A DNA stretch of 47,306 nucleotides from Dysgonamonadaceae bacterium (GCA_031260045.1 JAIRKO010000028.1:1-47306), one strand, 5' to 3'. Counted from the stretch's first letter, positions 35,695 to 44,502 are shown. Program-made: numbers and translations. The notes: generated by a model from the sequence alone, not told the origin.

Positions 35695-36432
35695 ATGAAA
35701 AATTACCCCTTCGACGTGCGCCAAATGGAACTCGGCGTCATCCTCGAAACGCACAACGTGCAGGCGGGTTATGGCGAAAGCCAAATCCTGCGGGGCGTAG
35801 ACATCACCGTGCCGCGCGGCAAAGTAACCACCGTGATGGGGCGCAACGGCGTGGGCAAAACCACCCTCCTGCGCACGGTCATGGGCTTGGTGCGCACCAA
35901 AGACCCCATCATTTTCAAGCGCGAAGAAATACAAAACCGCTCCACCTGTCGACGCGCTCGGCGAGGCGTCGGATATGTGCCGCAGGGCAGGGAAATCATT
36001 CCCCGACTGACGGTGTATGAAAACATTCTCATCGGCACGGAAGCGCGGAACGACAGCGTGCGCACGTTCGACGAGGATGAAATTTACGGCTTGTTTCCCG
36101 TCCTGCGGGATTTTCGCAACCGTTTGGGCGGCAACCTCAGCGGCGGACAGCAACAACAACTTGCCATTGCCCGCGCCCTCGTCGGAAAGCCCGATTTGCT
36201 CATACTTGACGAGCCGACCGAAGGCATACAGCCGTCCATCACTATCGAAATCGCCGATGTGCTGAACCGGCTTGTCGCGCAGGGTTTGACCATCCTGCTT
36301 GTGGAGCAGAAACTTGATTTTGCCCGCCGCCTCTCCGATTTCTATTATATTATGGATAGGGGGAAAATGATTAAACACGACTCGAAAAATAATATTGATT
36401 TTGATGAGTTGAAGACGTATTTATCTGTTTAG
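35695..36432 (+). CDS. urtE: Urea ABC transporter ATPase UrtE
   Basis: This 245-residue second ATPase (LivF type) has Walker A GRNGVGKTT (49-57), the GYVPQGREIIPRLTVYENILIG segment typical of UrtE, signature LSGGQ (148-152), Walker B LLILDEPTEGIQ (168-179) and H-loop region LLVEQKLDFA. The ATG at 35695 gives ten residues before MELGVILETHNV, so a start at Met11 is possible. It is the last transporter gene, and the urease genes follow after a REP-like palindrome. Confidence 0.95.
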   Translation: MKNYPFDVRQMELGVILETHNVQAGYGESQILRGVDITVPRGKVTTVMGRNGVGKTTLLRTVMGLVRTKDPIIFKREEIQNRSTCRRARRGVGYVPQGREIIPRLTVYENILIGTEARNDSVRTFDEDEIYGLFPVLRDFRNRLGGNLSGGQQQQLAIARALVGKPDLLILDEPTEGIQPSITIEIADVLNRLVAQGLTILLVEQKLDFARRLSDFYYIMDRGKMIKHDSKNNIDFDELKTYLSV

Positions 36433-36442
36433 GGTATTCTCT

Positions 36443-36535
36443 GGATTGCTTCACCGTTTCGCGGTTCGCAATGACGTAGTGGGGTTGCATACCGTAGTCG
36501 TCACCAGCGAATGCGAAGCCTGAAGCAATCCAGAA
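36443..36535. repeat. REP-like palindromic element between urtE and ureAB
   Basis: CTGGATTGCTTCACCG...CGGTTCGCAATGACG, a middle GGGGTTGCATACCG unit, and GCGAATGCGAAGCC followed by TGAAGCAATCCAG. Two full opposed arms span about 93 bp, making a large stem-loop in the transcript just before the urease genes. Confidence 0.8.
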
Positions 36536-36557
36536 AAAATAATAAAATAAAAAAACT

Positions 36558-37229
36558 ATGCGATTAACACCCAGAGATCAAGAAAAATTAATGCTACATA
36601 CCGCCTGCACCGTAGCGCAAAAACGGTATGCACGCGGATTGAAACTCAACTATCCCGAAGCCGTTGCGCTCATTTCGGGGCAGTTGCTCGAACTTGTGCG
36701 CGACGGATACACCCTCGCCGAACTCACCGAACTGGGCAAAACCATTCTCGGTACGGACGACGTAATGCCCGGCGTTGCCGAAATGATCGACCGCGTGCAG
36801 GTGGAAGGGACGCTGATAGACGGCACGAAACTTGTGTCGGTGCATCGTCCCGTTTCGCGGAAAACGGGCAATGCCGAACTTGCGCTCTACGCATCGGGTT
36901 TGACAAAAATCCCCCTTTACGGCGGGAAACAGCAACCCGACAACAGCATGAACGTCCTCGCCGGCGAAGAAACCCTGCTCGGCGACCCTGTTTTCTACAA
37001 CGAAGGGCGGAAAACCGTCGCCCTCAAAGTTACCAATGCCGGTAGTCGCGATATTCAGGTCGGCTCTCACCTCCGATTTGAAAAAGTGAACAAAGCCCTT
37101 GTTTTCGACCGCGAGGCGAGCGTTGGATATCGCCTCAATATTCCCGCAGGGACGGCGGTTCGGTTTAGTGCAGGGGAAACGCGGACGGTGGAATTGGTGG
37201 GGATAGTTACAAGTTACGAAGTCCGCTGA
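36558..37229 (+). CDS. ureAB: Fused urease gamma-beta subunit with altered C-terminus
   Basis: This 223-residue structural subunit combines urease gamma (residues 1-about 100: [53 protein letters not shown]) and urease beta (about 112-223: [64 protein letters not shown]). Helicobacter UreA is fused in the same order. The beta domain normally continues after VELV with a Gly/Arg-rich strand of the kind GGxRxVFGF. Here it ends GIVTSYEVR, and these codons form one arm of a hairpin repeat. The protein may still assemble with UreC. The loss is seen directly, its effect is unknown. Confidence 0.93.
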   Translation: MRLTPRDQEKLMLHTACTVAQKRYARGLKLNYPEAVALISGQLLELVRDGYTLAELTELGKTILGTDDVMPGVAEMIDRVQVEGTLIDGTKLVSVHRPVSRKTGNAELALYASGLTKIPLYGGKQQPDNSMNVLAGEETLLGDPVFYNEGRKTVALKVTNAGSRDIQVGSHLRFEKVNKALVFDREASVGYRLNIPAGTAVRFSAGETRTVELVGIVTSYEVR

Positions 37230-37270
37230 AACCCCGTAATTTGTAACTCATAAACTTGTAACTCGTAACT
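37205..37270. repeat. ureAB/ureC junction: hairpin spanning the stop codon, heptad leader
   Basis: AGTTACAAGTTACG (37205-37218, inside ureAB) can pair with CGTAATTTGTAACT (37235-37248), 14 pairs including one G-U. The ureAB stop TGA (37227-37229) is in the loop. Seven-base steps (TTTGTAA, CTCATAA, CTTGTAA, CTCGTAA) continue to 10 bases before the ureC ATG and offer a second pairing partner, ACTTGTAACT at 37254-37263. Confidence 0.75.
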
Positions 37271-37280
37271 AATTAAAATT

Positions 37281-38987
37281 ATGGCACAAATAACAAGAAA
37301 TCAATACGCCTCCATGTACGGTCTCACCACCGGCGACCTCGTCAGGCTCGGCGACACCGGCTTGAAAATCAAAGTAGAAAACGACCATACCGTGTATGGC
37401 GAAGAATGTGTTTTTGGCGGCGGCAAAGTCATTCGCGACGACATGGGGCAAGCCTCCGGCTTCAGCGACGACGAAACGCTTGATACCGTCATTACCAATG
37501 CTTTGATAGTCGATTACAAAGGCGTGTACAAAGCCGATGTGGGTATAAAAGACGGTAAAATTAGAGGCGTCGGCAAAGCGGGAAATCCGCATGTTCAACC
37601 CAGCGTAACGCCCGGATTGATTATCGGTGCGCTCACCGAAGTAATTTCGGGCGAAGGGCTGATTCTCACGGCGGGCGCGATAGATACCCACGTGCATTAT
37701 ATCTCTCCGCAACAAGCCGACGAGGCTTTGGCGGCGGGCGTTACCACGTTCGTGGGCGGCGGCACGGGACCCGCCACCGGCACTTACGCCACCACCTGCA
37801 CGCCCGGCTGGCACATTCGCCGGATGATGGAGGCGACGGACAATGTACCCGTCAATTTCGGCTTTCTCGGCAAAGGCAATTCCAGCCATCCCGCCGCGCT
37901 CGAAAGCCAGATTAGAGCCGGTGCGCTCGGTTTGAAACTCCACGAAGACTGGGGTAGCACTCCCGACGTGATTGACGTCGCCCTCCGGGTTGCCGACGAA
38001 TACGATGTGCAGATTTGCATTCACACCGATTCCATCAACGAATGCGGGTATATTGAAGACACGCTCCGCGTTATTGACGGGCGCACCATTCACACCTACC
38101 ACATCGAGGGCGCAGGCGGCGGACACGCGCCGGACGTTATGAAAGCCGTCGGCTATGCCAATATCCTGCCATCGTCCACCACGCCGACAAATCCTTTCAG
38201 CGTCAATACCGTCGACGAACACCTTGATATGCTGATGATTTGCCACCACCTCGACCCCAACAATCCCGAAGATGTGGCGTTTGCCAAAAGTCGCATTCGC
38301 CCCGAAACCATCGGCGCGGAAGATTTTATGCACGATATGGGCGCTATTTCCGTTTTCACGTCCGATTCGCAGGCAATGGGGCGTATCGGCGAAGTTGTTT
38401 GCCGCACGTGGCAAATCGCTTCGCAAATGAAGGAAGTGCGCGGCGCGTTGCCCGAAGACGAAGGCACGGGTTGCGACAATTTCCGCGTGCGCCGCTACAT
38501 TGCCAAATACACCATCAATGCGGCGTTGGCGCACGGACTTTCACACGCCGTAGGTTCCATCGAAAAGGGAAAACTCGCCGATTTGGTGCTTTGGAAACCG
38601 CAGTTTTTCGGCACGAAACCCGAAACCGTTATCAAAGGTGGAATGATTGCCTCCGCGCAAATGGGCGACCCGAATGCTTCCATTCCCACGCCCGAACCCT
38701 ACATGGCGCGTCCGATGTATGGCGCGATGGGCAAAGCGGCGGGCGCAACGTCGCTTGTGTTTGTCAGCGAAGCGGCGCTCGAAACGGCGGGCGGATATGG
38801 TTTGAGCAAAAGCCTGAGCGCTGTGCGCGGTTGCCGCGTGGTATCGAAAAACGATTTGAAACTCAATGATTTTATGCCGCAGGTGGAAATTGACCCGCGC
38901 ACATTCCGCGTAACGGTCAATGGCGAAGCGATTGTTGCGCAACCGGCACGGAAGTTGCCGTTGGCGCAGCTTTATAATTTGTTTTAG
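37281..38987 (+). CDS. ureC: Urease alpha (catalytic) subunit
   Basis: This 568-residue amidohydrolase hydrolyses urea to ammonia and carbamate at a dinickel centre in the cytoplasm. All expected active-site residues are visible: His137 and His139 (IDTHVHYI), the Lys219 that is carbamylated to bridge the nickels (GLKLHEDWG, with His221), His248 (ICIHTDS), His274 ([15 protein letters not shown]), the flap Cys321-His322 (MICHHLD) and Asp362 ([10 protein letters not shown]). The length is normal for the family. It lies 51 bases after ureAB. Accessory genes ureD, ureE, ureF and ureG do not follow, so maturation must depend on loci elsewhere. Confidence 0.98.
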   Translation: MAQITRNQYASMYGLTTGDLVRLGDTGLKIKVENDHTVYGEECVFGGGKVIRDDMGQASGFSDDETLDTVITNALIVDYKGVYKADVGIKDGKIRGVGKAGNPHVQPSVTPGLIIGALTEVISGEGLILTAGAIDTHVHYISPQQADEALAAGVTTFVGGGTGPATGTYATTCTPGWHIRRMMEATDNVPVNFGFLGKGNSSHPAALESQIRAGALGLKLHEDWGSTPDVIDVALRVADEYDVQICIHTDSINECGYIEDTLRVIDGRTIHTYHIEGAGGGHAPDVMKAVGYANILPSSTTPTNPFSVNTVDEHLDMLMICHHLDPNNPEDVAFAKSRIRPETIGAEDFMHDMGAISVFTSDSQAMGRIGEVVCRTWQIASQMKEVRGALPEDEGTGCDNFRVRRYIAKYTINAALAHGLSHAVGSIEKGKLADLVLWKPQFFGTKPETVIKGGMIASAQMGDPNASIPTPEPYMARPMYGAMGKAAGATSLVFVSEAALETAGGYGLSKSLSAVRGCRVVSKNDLKLNDFMPQVEIDPRTFRVTVNGEAIVAQPARKLPLAQLYNLF

Positions 38988-39067
38988 AGAAGAACTCCTG
39001 CAGCATTTTCCCGATCATCTTGAAGCAACTAATCTGATTAAGTAATAATATATAAACATTTTACCCT

Positions 39068-40255
39068 GTGAAACGCATCCTTTTTTTCGCCTTGCTCCCG
39101 CTTTTCCCCGCTCTGCTGCAATCGCAAACAAATCGCGATTTGCAGGTAAGTTTATTAACGGTCATGCCCCGTTCCAAAGCCGTCTACACGATTTACGGAC
39201 ACACGGCTTTGCGCTTGTACGACCCGTCGCGCTCTGTCGACGCCGTCCTGAATTGGGGTACTTTCGATGAGGACAAACCGAATTTTATCTATCATTTCCT
39301 TTTGGGCAAAACGGATTATTTCCTGAGCGCGACCTCCACGCAATATTTTATAGATGTTTATGAAGCCGACAATTCCACTGTCGTCGAGCAAGTCGTAAAT
39401 ATTCCCGACAGCCTGAAAACATCCATCCTGCAAATGATGGAAACCTTCCTCCGACCTGAAAATACCGAATACCGCTACAATATTTTTTTCGACAACTGTA
39501 CGACGCGCCCGCGCGACATCATCGAAAAAGTCTGCGGCGGGACATTCGTTTATCCACAGCAAAATGAAGCGATTACGATAAGAAAATTAGTGCATGGCTG
39601 CACGAAACATTATCCTTGGATGGAGTTTGGCATTGATTTGATAATCGGCAACGGCGCCGATTCGCTGATTTCCCTGCGCACTGAGATGTTTTTGCCCGAA
39701 AGATTAATGAACCTTTTAAGCCGCTCGCTTGTCAAAACCGCCGACAGAGAGGAATATCCGGCTGTTCTTTCCGAAAAAACCATTTTACAGGCGGCGGGCG
39801 ACGACGAGGCAAAAGCCGGTTTTTTGTTCTTAAAACCGCTTGCGGTATGCGTTTTTGTGTTTCTTGTTTATTTGGTCTTGTGCGTTTCGTCGTTCCCGCG
39901 CAGGAATGGCGGGAGGAAGCGTTACCGTCTCCCGTTTGCCGTCCTGTTTTTGCTTGCCGGACTTAGCGGATGCCTGCTTGCCGGTCTCGTCTTTTTGTCG
40001 GAGCATCCCTGCACTTCGCCCAACTGGAATATCGCTTGGCTGCATCCATTGCATCTGGTTGGTTTTGCGGGGTTTTTGCTTAAGAAATTTCATCTGCTGT
40101 TCCGCTGTTATCACATTGTAAACTTCGTACTTTTATCGGGATTTTTGTTGGGATGGCATTGGATTCCGCAGGAATTAAATGTGGCTTTTATTCCGCTTGT
40201 CGGTAGTTTGTGGCTTGCTTCGGGGTATCAGGTTTTTTGTGTGTTAAGGCGCTAA
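39068..40255 (+). CDS. DUF4105-domain membrane protein
   Basis: This 395-residue protein has a signal peptide (MKRILFFALLPLFPALLQSQ) and starts with GTG. The DUF4105 domain is at about residues 25-190: VYTIYGHTALRLYDPS, NWGTFDEDKPNFIYHFLLGKTDYFLS and YNIFFDNCTTRPRDIIEKV. The conserved His and the DNCTTRPRD Cys suggest an NlpC/P60-like hydrolase fold (inference). Four to five membrane helices at about 255-395 anchor it. Function is unknown. It lies 80 bases after ureC on the same strand without a clear terminator between, though it has no link to urea use. Confidence 0.8.
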   Translation: MKRILFFALLPLFPALLQSQTNRDLQVSLLTVMPRSKAVYTIYGHTALRLYDPSRSVDAVLNWGTFDEDKPNFIYHFLLGKTDYFLSATSTQYFIDVYEADNSTVVEQVVNIPDSLKTSILQMMETFLRPENTEYRYNIFFDNCTTRPRDIIEKVCGGTFVYPQQNEAITIRKLVHGCTKHYPWMEFGIDLIIGNGADSLISLRTEMFLPERLMNLLSRSLVKTADREEYPAVLSEKTILQAAGDDEAKAGFLFLKPLAVCVFVFLVYLVLCVSSFPRRNGGRKRYRLPFAVLFLLAGLSGCLLAGLVFLSEHPCTSPNWNIAWLHPLHLVGFAGFLLKKFHLLFRCYHIVNFVLLSGFLLGWHWIPQELNVAFIPLVGSLWLASGYQVFCVLRR

Positions 40256-40325
40256 AAAAGCCTCGTCATCCCGCGGGGGCTTAGTTCTTAGTAACGCCCG
40301 TAGCGCACATTAAAAATATTTTCCA

Positions 40326-40333
40326 TATATTTG
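40326..40333 (+). promoter_or_regulatory. -7 box for the Ig-like lipoprotein gene
   Basis: TATATTTG fits TAnnTTTG. It is 70 bases before the ATG at 40404. No -33 TTTG is at the expected distance. Confidence 0.4.
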
Positions 40334-40403
40334 CACCCACTAATTCGGACGTCGAACAACTTAAAATTACTTAACGTTGAAAATCAACATAAAAAAGGGA
40401 GCG

Positions 40404-42260
40404 ATGGGGCAGAGGAACGGCATACACCGCAAACTTTTACTGCTGCTTAAAGGATGCGGAGCCATACTCTGCTGCTCCTGCGCAAGTCTCGGATCTCCCG
40501 AAGGCGGGGCTTTTGACGATATGCCTCCAAGGCTCGTCAAAAGTATTCCCCCCGCTGACGCCGTTCGTTTCAACGGGCGCAAAATCGAACTTCTCTTCGA
40601 CGAATACATCATCATCGAAAAACCTGCGGAAAAAGTAATCATCACCCCGCCCCAAAAGCAAACCCCCGCGATACGAACGATAGGCAAACAAATTTTCGTG
40701 GAACTGAAAGATTCCCTGATTGCCGGCACAACCTACACACTTGATTTCACCGACGGAATTGTAGACAATAACGAAAAAAATCCGCTGGAAGGTTTCGCTT
40801 TTGCCTTTTCGACCGGCGATACGGTCGATTCGTTAATGATTTCCGGTTTGCTGCTCAACGCCGAAAATTTGGAGCCGCAACCCGGCGCGGTGGTCGGAAT
40901 TCACGCTTGCCTCCACGATTCGGCGTTTACCTCGCAGCCTTTTCTGCGAACCACGACGACCAACGACGCCGGACGGTTTACCATCCGCAATGCGGCGCCC
41001 GGAAACTACCGCCTTTTCGCCCTGAAAGACGAAAACCGCAATTACCGTTTCGACCGGAAAACGGAAGCGATTGCTTTTTACGATTCCCTCATTACGCCTG
41101 CCTTTGAGTCTGCCCTTCGGCAGGATACCATTTGGACGAACGACTTAACCGTCGACACCATCAGGAAAATTCCCTATACGCGCTTCACTCCCGACAATAT
41201 TACGCTTTTCTTTTTCCGGGAAAATGCCGAAACCCAATACCTTGCCAAAACGGAACGACCGTCGCAAAACCGGCTTGTTTTCCATTTCAACACCCCCCTT
41301 GATTTGCCGCCTGCACTTTCGTTGCCGGATGGCGACAGCGTCGAAAACACGCTCGAAAACCGCTATATTCCCGAATATTCGCCCGACAAAAGGGACATTA
41401 CTTATTGGCTCGTCGATTCGCTGCTCTGCGGGCGCGATACAATCAGGCTACGGGCGGAGTACCGGCAAACCGACACCAGCCCCGATTTGTCGCCGGTCGC
41501 GGATACACTTCGTTTTATATGGAAAGCTCCCCGACCCAAAAAGGGGGAGATGGCTGCGGACAATACAGATTTCCTTAAAATAGCGTTTTCCCTGAAAAAT
41601 GCGGCTGATATTTTCGATACCTTAAAGGTTATTTTTTCCGAGCCGGTTCGGGCGTTCGATCCGGCAAAAATCAGGATACAGCAAAAGGTGGATACGCTGT
41701 GGGAAGACCGCGTTTTCCCGATTGTCGCCGACTCCCTCAACCCGCGCATTTTCCTCGTCAACGGCGATTGGGATTATGGGCGCGCCTTTCGGATTATCGT
41801 CGACTCGGCGGCTATTTTCAGCATATATGGCAAATGGAACGATTCGACCGCCGTCGGGTTTAAGTTCAAAGAAGCGGAAGAATATGTTAATGTTTATATG
41901 AAAATCGCGGGCGGGAAAGGCGACGGTTTCGGGGAACTGCTGAACAGCGCGGATAAAACGGTTAGAACTTCCGCCCTGCACGACGGTGAACTTATTTTTG
42001 AAAACATAAATCCCGGAAAATATTACCTACGCTATGTCGAAGACGCCAACGGAAACGGGAAATGGGATACCGGCAATTACGAACGCCGCCTGCAACCTGA
42101 AAAAGTGTTTTATTACCCAAACGCCATCGACCTGCCGCGCAAAAACACCGATTTGGAAAACGAATGGAATATCCGGGAAATGCCTGTCGAGAAACAGAAA
42201 CCGTTGGAAGTAACTAAAAATAAACCGGCGCAGAAAAAGAAACCAAAAACTAAGAGTTAA
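40404..42260 (+). CDS. Ig-like-domain lipoprotein
   Basis: This 618-residue protein has a signal ending in a Cys-rich lipobox (GAILCCSCASLGSPEGG), so it is probably a lipoprotein. Residues about 30-130 form a bacterial Ig-like domain of the SbsA/Big_5 type (FDDMPPRLVKSIPPADAVRFNGRKIELLFDEYI, GTTYTLDFTDGIVDNNEKN). A carboxypeptidase-regulatory-like beta-sandwich follows (TNDAGRFTIRNAAPGNYRLFALKDENRNYRFD). A related unit closes the protein (FENINPGKYYLRYVEDANGNGKWDTG). The tail is Lys-rich. ATG 40404 is preferred: it has GGGAG 5 bases upstream, while the longer frame starts with TTG. Function is unknown; Bacteroidota homologues are common. Confidence 0.82.
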   Translation: MGQRNGIHRKLLLLLKGCGAILCCSCASLGSPEGGAFDDMPPRLVKSIPPADAVRFNGRKIELLFDEYIIIEKPAEKVIITPPQKQTPAIRTIGKQIFVELKDSLIAGTTYTLDFTDGIVDNNEKNPLEGFAFAFSTGDTVDSLMISGLLLNAENLEPQPGAVVGIHACLHDSAFTSQPFLRTTTTNDAGRFTIRNAAPGNYRLFALKDENRNYRFDRKTEAIAFYDSLITPAFESALRQDTIWTNDLTVDTIRKIPYTRFTPDNITLFFFRENAETQYLAKTERPSQNRLVFHFNTPLDLPPALSLPDGDSVENTLENRYIPEYSPDKRDITYWLVDSLLCGRDTIRLRAEYRQTDTSPDLSPVADTLRFIWKAPRPKKGEMAADNTDFLKIAFSLKNAADIFDTLKVIFSEPVRAFDPAKIRIQQKVDTLWEDRVFPIVADSLNPRIFLVNGDWDYGRAFRIIVDSAAIFSIYGKWNDSTAVGFKFKEAEEYVNVYMKIAGGKGDGFGELLNSADKTVRTSALHDGELIFENINPGKYYLRYVEDANGNGKWDTGNYERRLQPEKVFYYPNAIDLPRKNTDLENEWNIREMPVEKQKPLEVTKNKPAQKKKPKTKS

Positions 42261-42395
42261 GAGTTTTTAGCGCTTAATTGTTAGGAAAGTTGTAATTTTC
42301 AACTGATAATTACAAGAATCGGACAAAATGGCAGAAACGTTCATTTTTAAAAATATTAATTAACTCAAATCGCCCTCAATTCTTAACTCTTAGTT
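42248..42395. repeat. Lipoprotein/ribF junction: 15-bp perfect inverted arms from stop to start
   Basis: AACTAAGAGTTAAGA (42248-42262) contains the stop codon TAA 42258-42260. Its exact inverse TCTTAACTCTTAGTT (42381-42395) ends 9 bases before the ribF ATG. Seven-base steps run on both sides (AACTAAG, AGTTAAG; CCTCAAT, TCTTAAC, TCTTAGT, TCATAAA). The 118 bases between show nothing else. Confidence 0.8.
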
Positions 42396-42404
42396 CATAA
42401 ATAT

Positions 42405-43343
42405 ATGCGTATTCGTCCTTTCAAAACCCTCGCAAGCCCCCCAAAAACGGAGGAATTATGCGCCGCCACCATCGGTTTCTTCGACGGCGTTCACAAGGGG
42501 CATCGCTTTTTAATCGAGCAATTGAAAGAACTTGCCGCCGACGAGGGTTTACCCGCTGCCGTAATCACTTTCAGGCAACATCCGCAATCGCTTGTCCAAG
42601 CGGGATATAAACCTGCATTGCTGAATACGCCGGACGAAAAATTAAGCCTGTTATCCGGTTTGGGTATTGATATTTGCTATTTGAGCGATTTTACGAAAGA
42701 ACTTTCCCAACTCGGCGCGCAGGAATTTATTTCAGGCGTTCTGTGCAGAAAATTAGGCGTTCGGCAACTGCTAATCGGATATGACCACCGTTTCGGAAAA
42801 AACCGCGCCGAAAGTTTTGCCCATTACGTAGCATACGGGCGGGATTGCGGGCTGAAAGTGGTTCAAGCAAAGGAATTGCCCGGTTTTGCCGAACACGTCG
42901 GCTCAACGTTCATCCGAAACCTGCTTGCCGAAGGACGCATGGAAGAAGCAAACCGCTTGCTGACATACAACTATAGTCTGGAAGGCGGCGTTGCGGAAGG
43001 AAATAAGTTGGGGCGGGAAATAGGCTTTCCCACCGCCAATCTCGACATAAACGACAAAAACAAAATCATTCCGAAAGATGGCGTTTATGCCGCTTGGGTA
43101 CACGCCGGAACGGAAAAATACAAGGGAATGGTTTACATCGGCAAACGACCGACGGTGCTTGCCGGCGGCGAACGGCGCATAGAAGCGCATATCCTTGATT
43201 TTTCGGGCGATTTGTACGGAAAAATGCTTCGATTGGAGTTTGTAAACTTCCTTCGGGAAGACCAAACGTTTAAGGATTTGTCCGGCTTAAAAAAACAGCT
43301 TTGCATTGATATGGGAAATACGATGCACGCATTGATGCGGTGA
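42405..43343 (+). CDS. ribF: Bifunctional riboflavin kinase / FAD synthetase
   Basis: This cytoplasmic enzyme of 312 residues makes FMN from riboflavin and then FAD. The N-terminal nucleotidyltransferase domain (about 1-180) has GFFDGVHKGHR with the HxGH motif and LLIGYDHRFGKNR. The C-terminal riboflavin kinase domain (about 185-312) has GREIGFPTANLDI and GVYAAWVHAGTEKYKGMVYIGKRPT. HILDFSGDLYGKMLRLEFVNFLREDQTF follows. Length and order are normal. The PPIase and tadA genes follow on the same strand. Confidence 0.96.
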   Translation: MRIRPFKTLASPPKTEELCAATIGFFDGVHKGHRFLIEQLKELAADEGLPAAVITFRQHPQSLVQAGYKPALLNTPDEKLSLLSGLGIDICYLSDFTKELSQLGAQEFISGVLCRKLGVRQLLIGYDHRFGKNRAESFAHYVAYGRDCGLKVVQAKELPGFAEHVGSTFIRNLLAEGRMEEANRLLTYNYSLEGGVAEGNKLGREIGFPTANLDINDKNKIIPKDGVYAAWVHAGTEKYKGMVYIGKRPTVLAGGERRIEAHILDFSGDLYGKMLRLEFVNFLREDQTFKDLSGLKKQLCIDMGNTMHALMR

Positions 43344-43345
43344 AC

Positions 43346-43385
43346 CGCACACGTCGTTGAGAAGGCGCAGCCTGAAACAATCCAG
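43346..43385. repeat. REP-like element, half copy after ribF
   Basis: ACCGCACACGTCGTTGAGAAGG followed by CGCAGCCTGAAACAATCCAG matches one arm plus part of the outer unit. It starts 3 bases after the ribF stop. Seven-base AT steps (TAATTTT, TAATTAT, AATTTAT) then lead to the next ATG. Confidence 0.7.
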
Positions 43386-43411
43386 AAAAGTAATTTTTAA
43401 TTATAATTTAT

Positions 43412-44062
43412 ATGAAATCAAATCTATTCACTTTATTATTAATTGTATTTATGAGCGCATCCTGTCAACCGAAGGCGCAAACGTTCACCATTGAAACCAC
43501 GTTGGGAAACATCCGGGTGAAACTGTTTGAAAATACGCCACTTCACAAAGAGAATTTTGAAAAATTAGTTGCAGAACAGTTTTACGACAGTGTTTTGTTT
43601 CACCGTATCATTCCTCAGTTTATGATTCAAACGGGGAACGGCGCCACCAAGTTGGGGAAAAATCCCTCCGGCGACGGCGATTTGGGTTATACGATTCCTG
43701 CGGAATTTGTTCCCGGAAATTTTCACAAAAAAGGGGCTTTAGCCGCCGCACGCACGGGCGATCAGGTGAATCCCGAAAAACGTTCCTCTTGCTCGCAGTT
43801 TTACATTGTGCAGGGGCGAACCTTTTCTGACGAGGAACTGAATGGGATTGAAAATCAAATGCATCTGACTTATTCCGAAACTCAGCGGGACGTTTACAAA
43901 ACATTGGGCGGCGCGCCTTTCTTGGATGGGAATTATACGGTTTTCGGGGAAGTAACCGAAGGGCTGGAAGTTGTTGATAAAATCGCTTCCGTCCCAACCG
44001 GACGCGGCGATTTTCCTTTGGCGGATGTCAGGATTTTGCGGATAATCAAACACCAAAAATGA
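43412..44062 (+). CDS. Cyclophilin-type peptidyl-prolyl isomerase lipoprotein
   Basis: This 216-residue prolyl isomerase helps proteins fold, probably at a membrane facing the periplasm. The lipoprotein signal MKSNLFTLLLIVFMSASC ends at Cys18. The cyclophilin domain starts FTIETTLGNIRVKLFENTPLHKENF. It has the catalytic FHRIIPQFMIQTGN, with Arg and Phe of the active site, and SSCSQFYIVQGR. An insert of about 30 residues (FSDEELNGIENQMHLTYSETQRDVYKTLGG) before NYTVFGEVTEGLEVVDKI is common in Bacteroidales members. It overlaps tadA by 4 bases (ATGA). Confidence 0.93.
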   Translation: MKSNLFTLLLIVFMSASCQPKAQTFTIETTLGNIRVKLFENTPLHKENFEKLVAEQFYDSVLFHRIIPQFMIQTGNGATKLGKNPSGDGDLGYTIPAEFVPGNFHKKGALAAARTGDQVNPEKRSSCSQFYIVQGRTFSDEELNGIENQMHLTYSETQRDVYKTLGGAPFLDGNYTVFGEVTEGLEVVDKIASVPTGRGDFPLADVRILRIIKHQK

Positions 44063-44502
44063 ACCGCCTGTCGGACGACAATTATTTTATGAAACAAGCC
44101 CTGTTGGAAGCGGAAACGGCTTTCGACAGCGGCGAAGTTCCCGTTGGCGCGGTGATTGCTTGCGAGGGAAAAATCATTGCCCGCGCCCACAACCTGACGG
44201 AAACCCTGAACGACGTAACCGCTCACGCCGAGATGCAGGCAATTACGGCTGCCGCTGCCGCTTTGGGCGGTAAATATTTGAAAGAATGTACGCTGTATGT
44301 AACCGTCGAACCCTGTCCCATGTGTGCGGGCGCATTGGCGTGGGCGCAGATTGCCCGCATTGTTTACGGCGCAGGCGATGAAAAAAGGGGATATTCCACC
44401 GTCGCTCCGGCGATACTGCACCCTAAAACGCAGGTTTCCGCCGGAGTTTCGGCAGAAGAGGCGCAGGCGTTGATGCAGCGGTTTTTTGCCGGGAAGCGGT
44501 GA
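44059..44502 (+). CDS. tadA: tRNA-specific adenosine deaminase
   Basis: It converts adenosine 34 of tRNA-Arg(ACG) to inosine, needed to read CGN codons. The 147-residue protein has the zinc and catalytic residues of the cytidine-deaminase fold: HAE at 56-58 and PCPMCAGAL with Cys86 and Cys89. PVGAVIACEGKIIARAHN and RIVYGAGDEKRG fit TadA rather than cytosine or guanine deaminases. The four-base overlap with the preceding isomerase gene indicates coupled translation. Confidence 0.92.
   Translation: MNRLSDDNYFMKQALLEAETAFDSGEVPVGAVIACEGKIIARAHNLTETLNDVTAHAEMQAITAAAAALGGKYLKECTLYVTVEPCPMCAGALAWAQIARIVYGAGDEKRGYSTVAPAILHPKTQVSAGVSAEEAQALMQRFFAGKR

Noticed and set aside
37205-37270. Riboswitch or nickel-responsive element before ureC
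   Set aside because: Only simple stems made of heptad repeats were found. The multi-helix arrangement of known metal riboswitches was not seen.
37269-38534. 421-codon minus-strand frame opposite ureC
   Set aside because: ureC is unmistakable with all active-site residues. The opposite frame is a mirror shadow.
42261-42404. FMN riboswitch before ribF
   Set aside because: The conserved RFN element bases were not recognised in the 144-base interval. It has just the inverted heptad arms.
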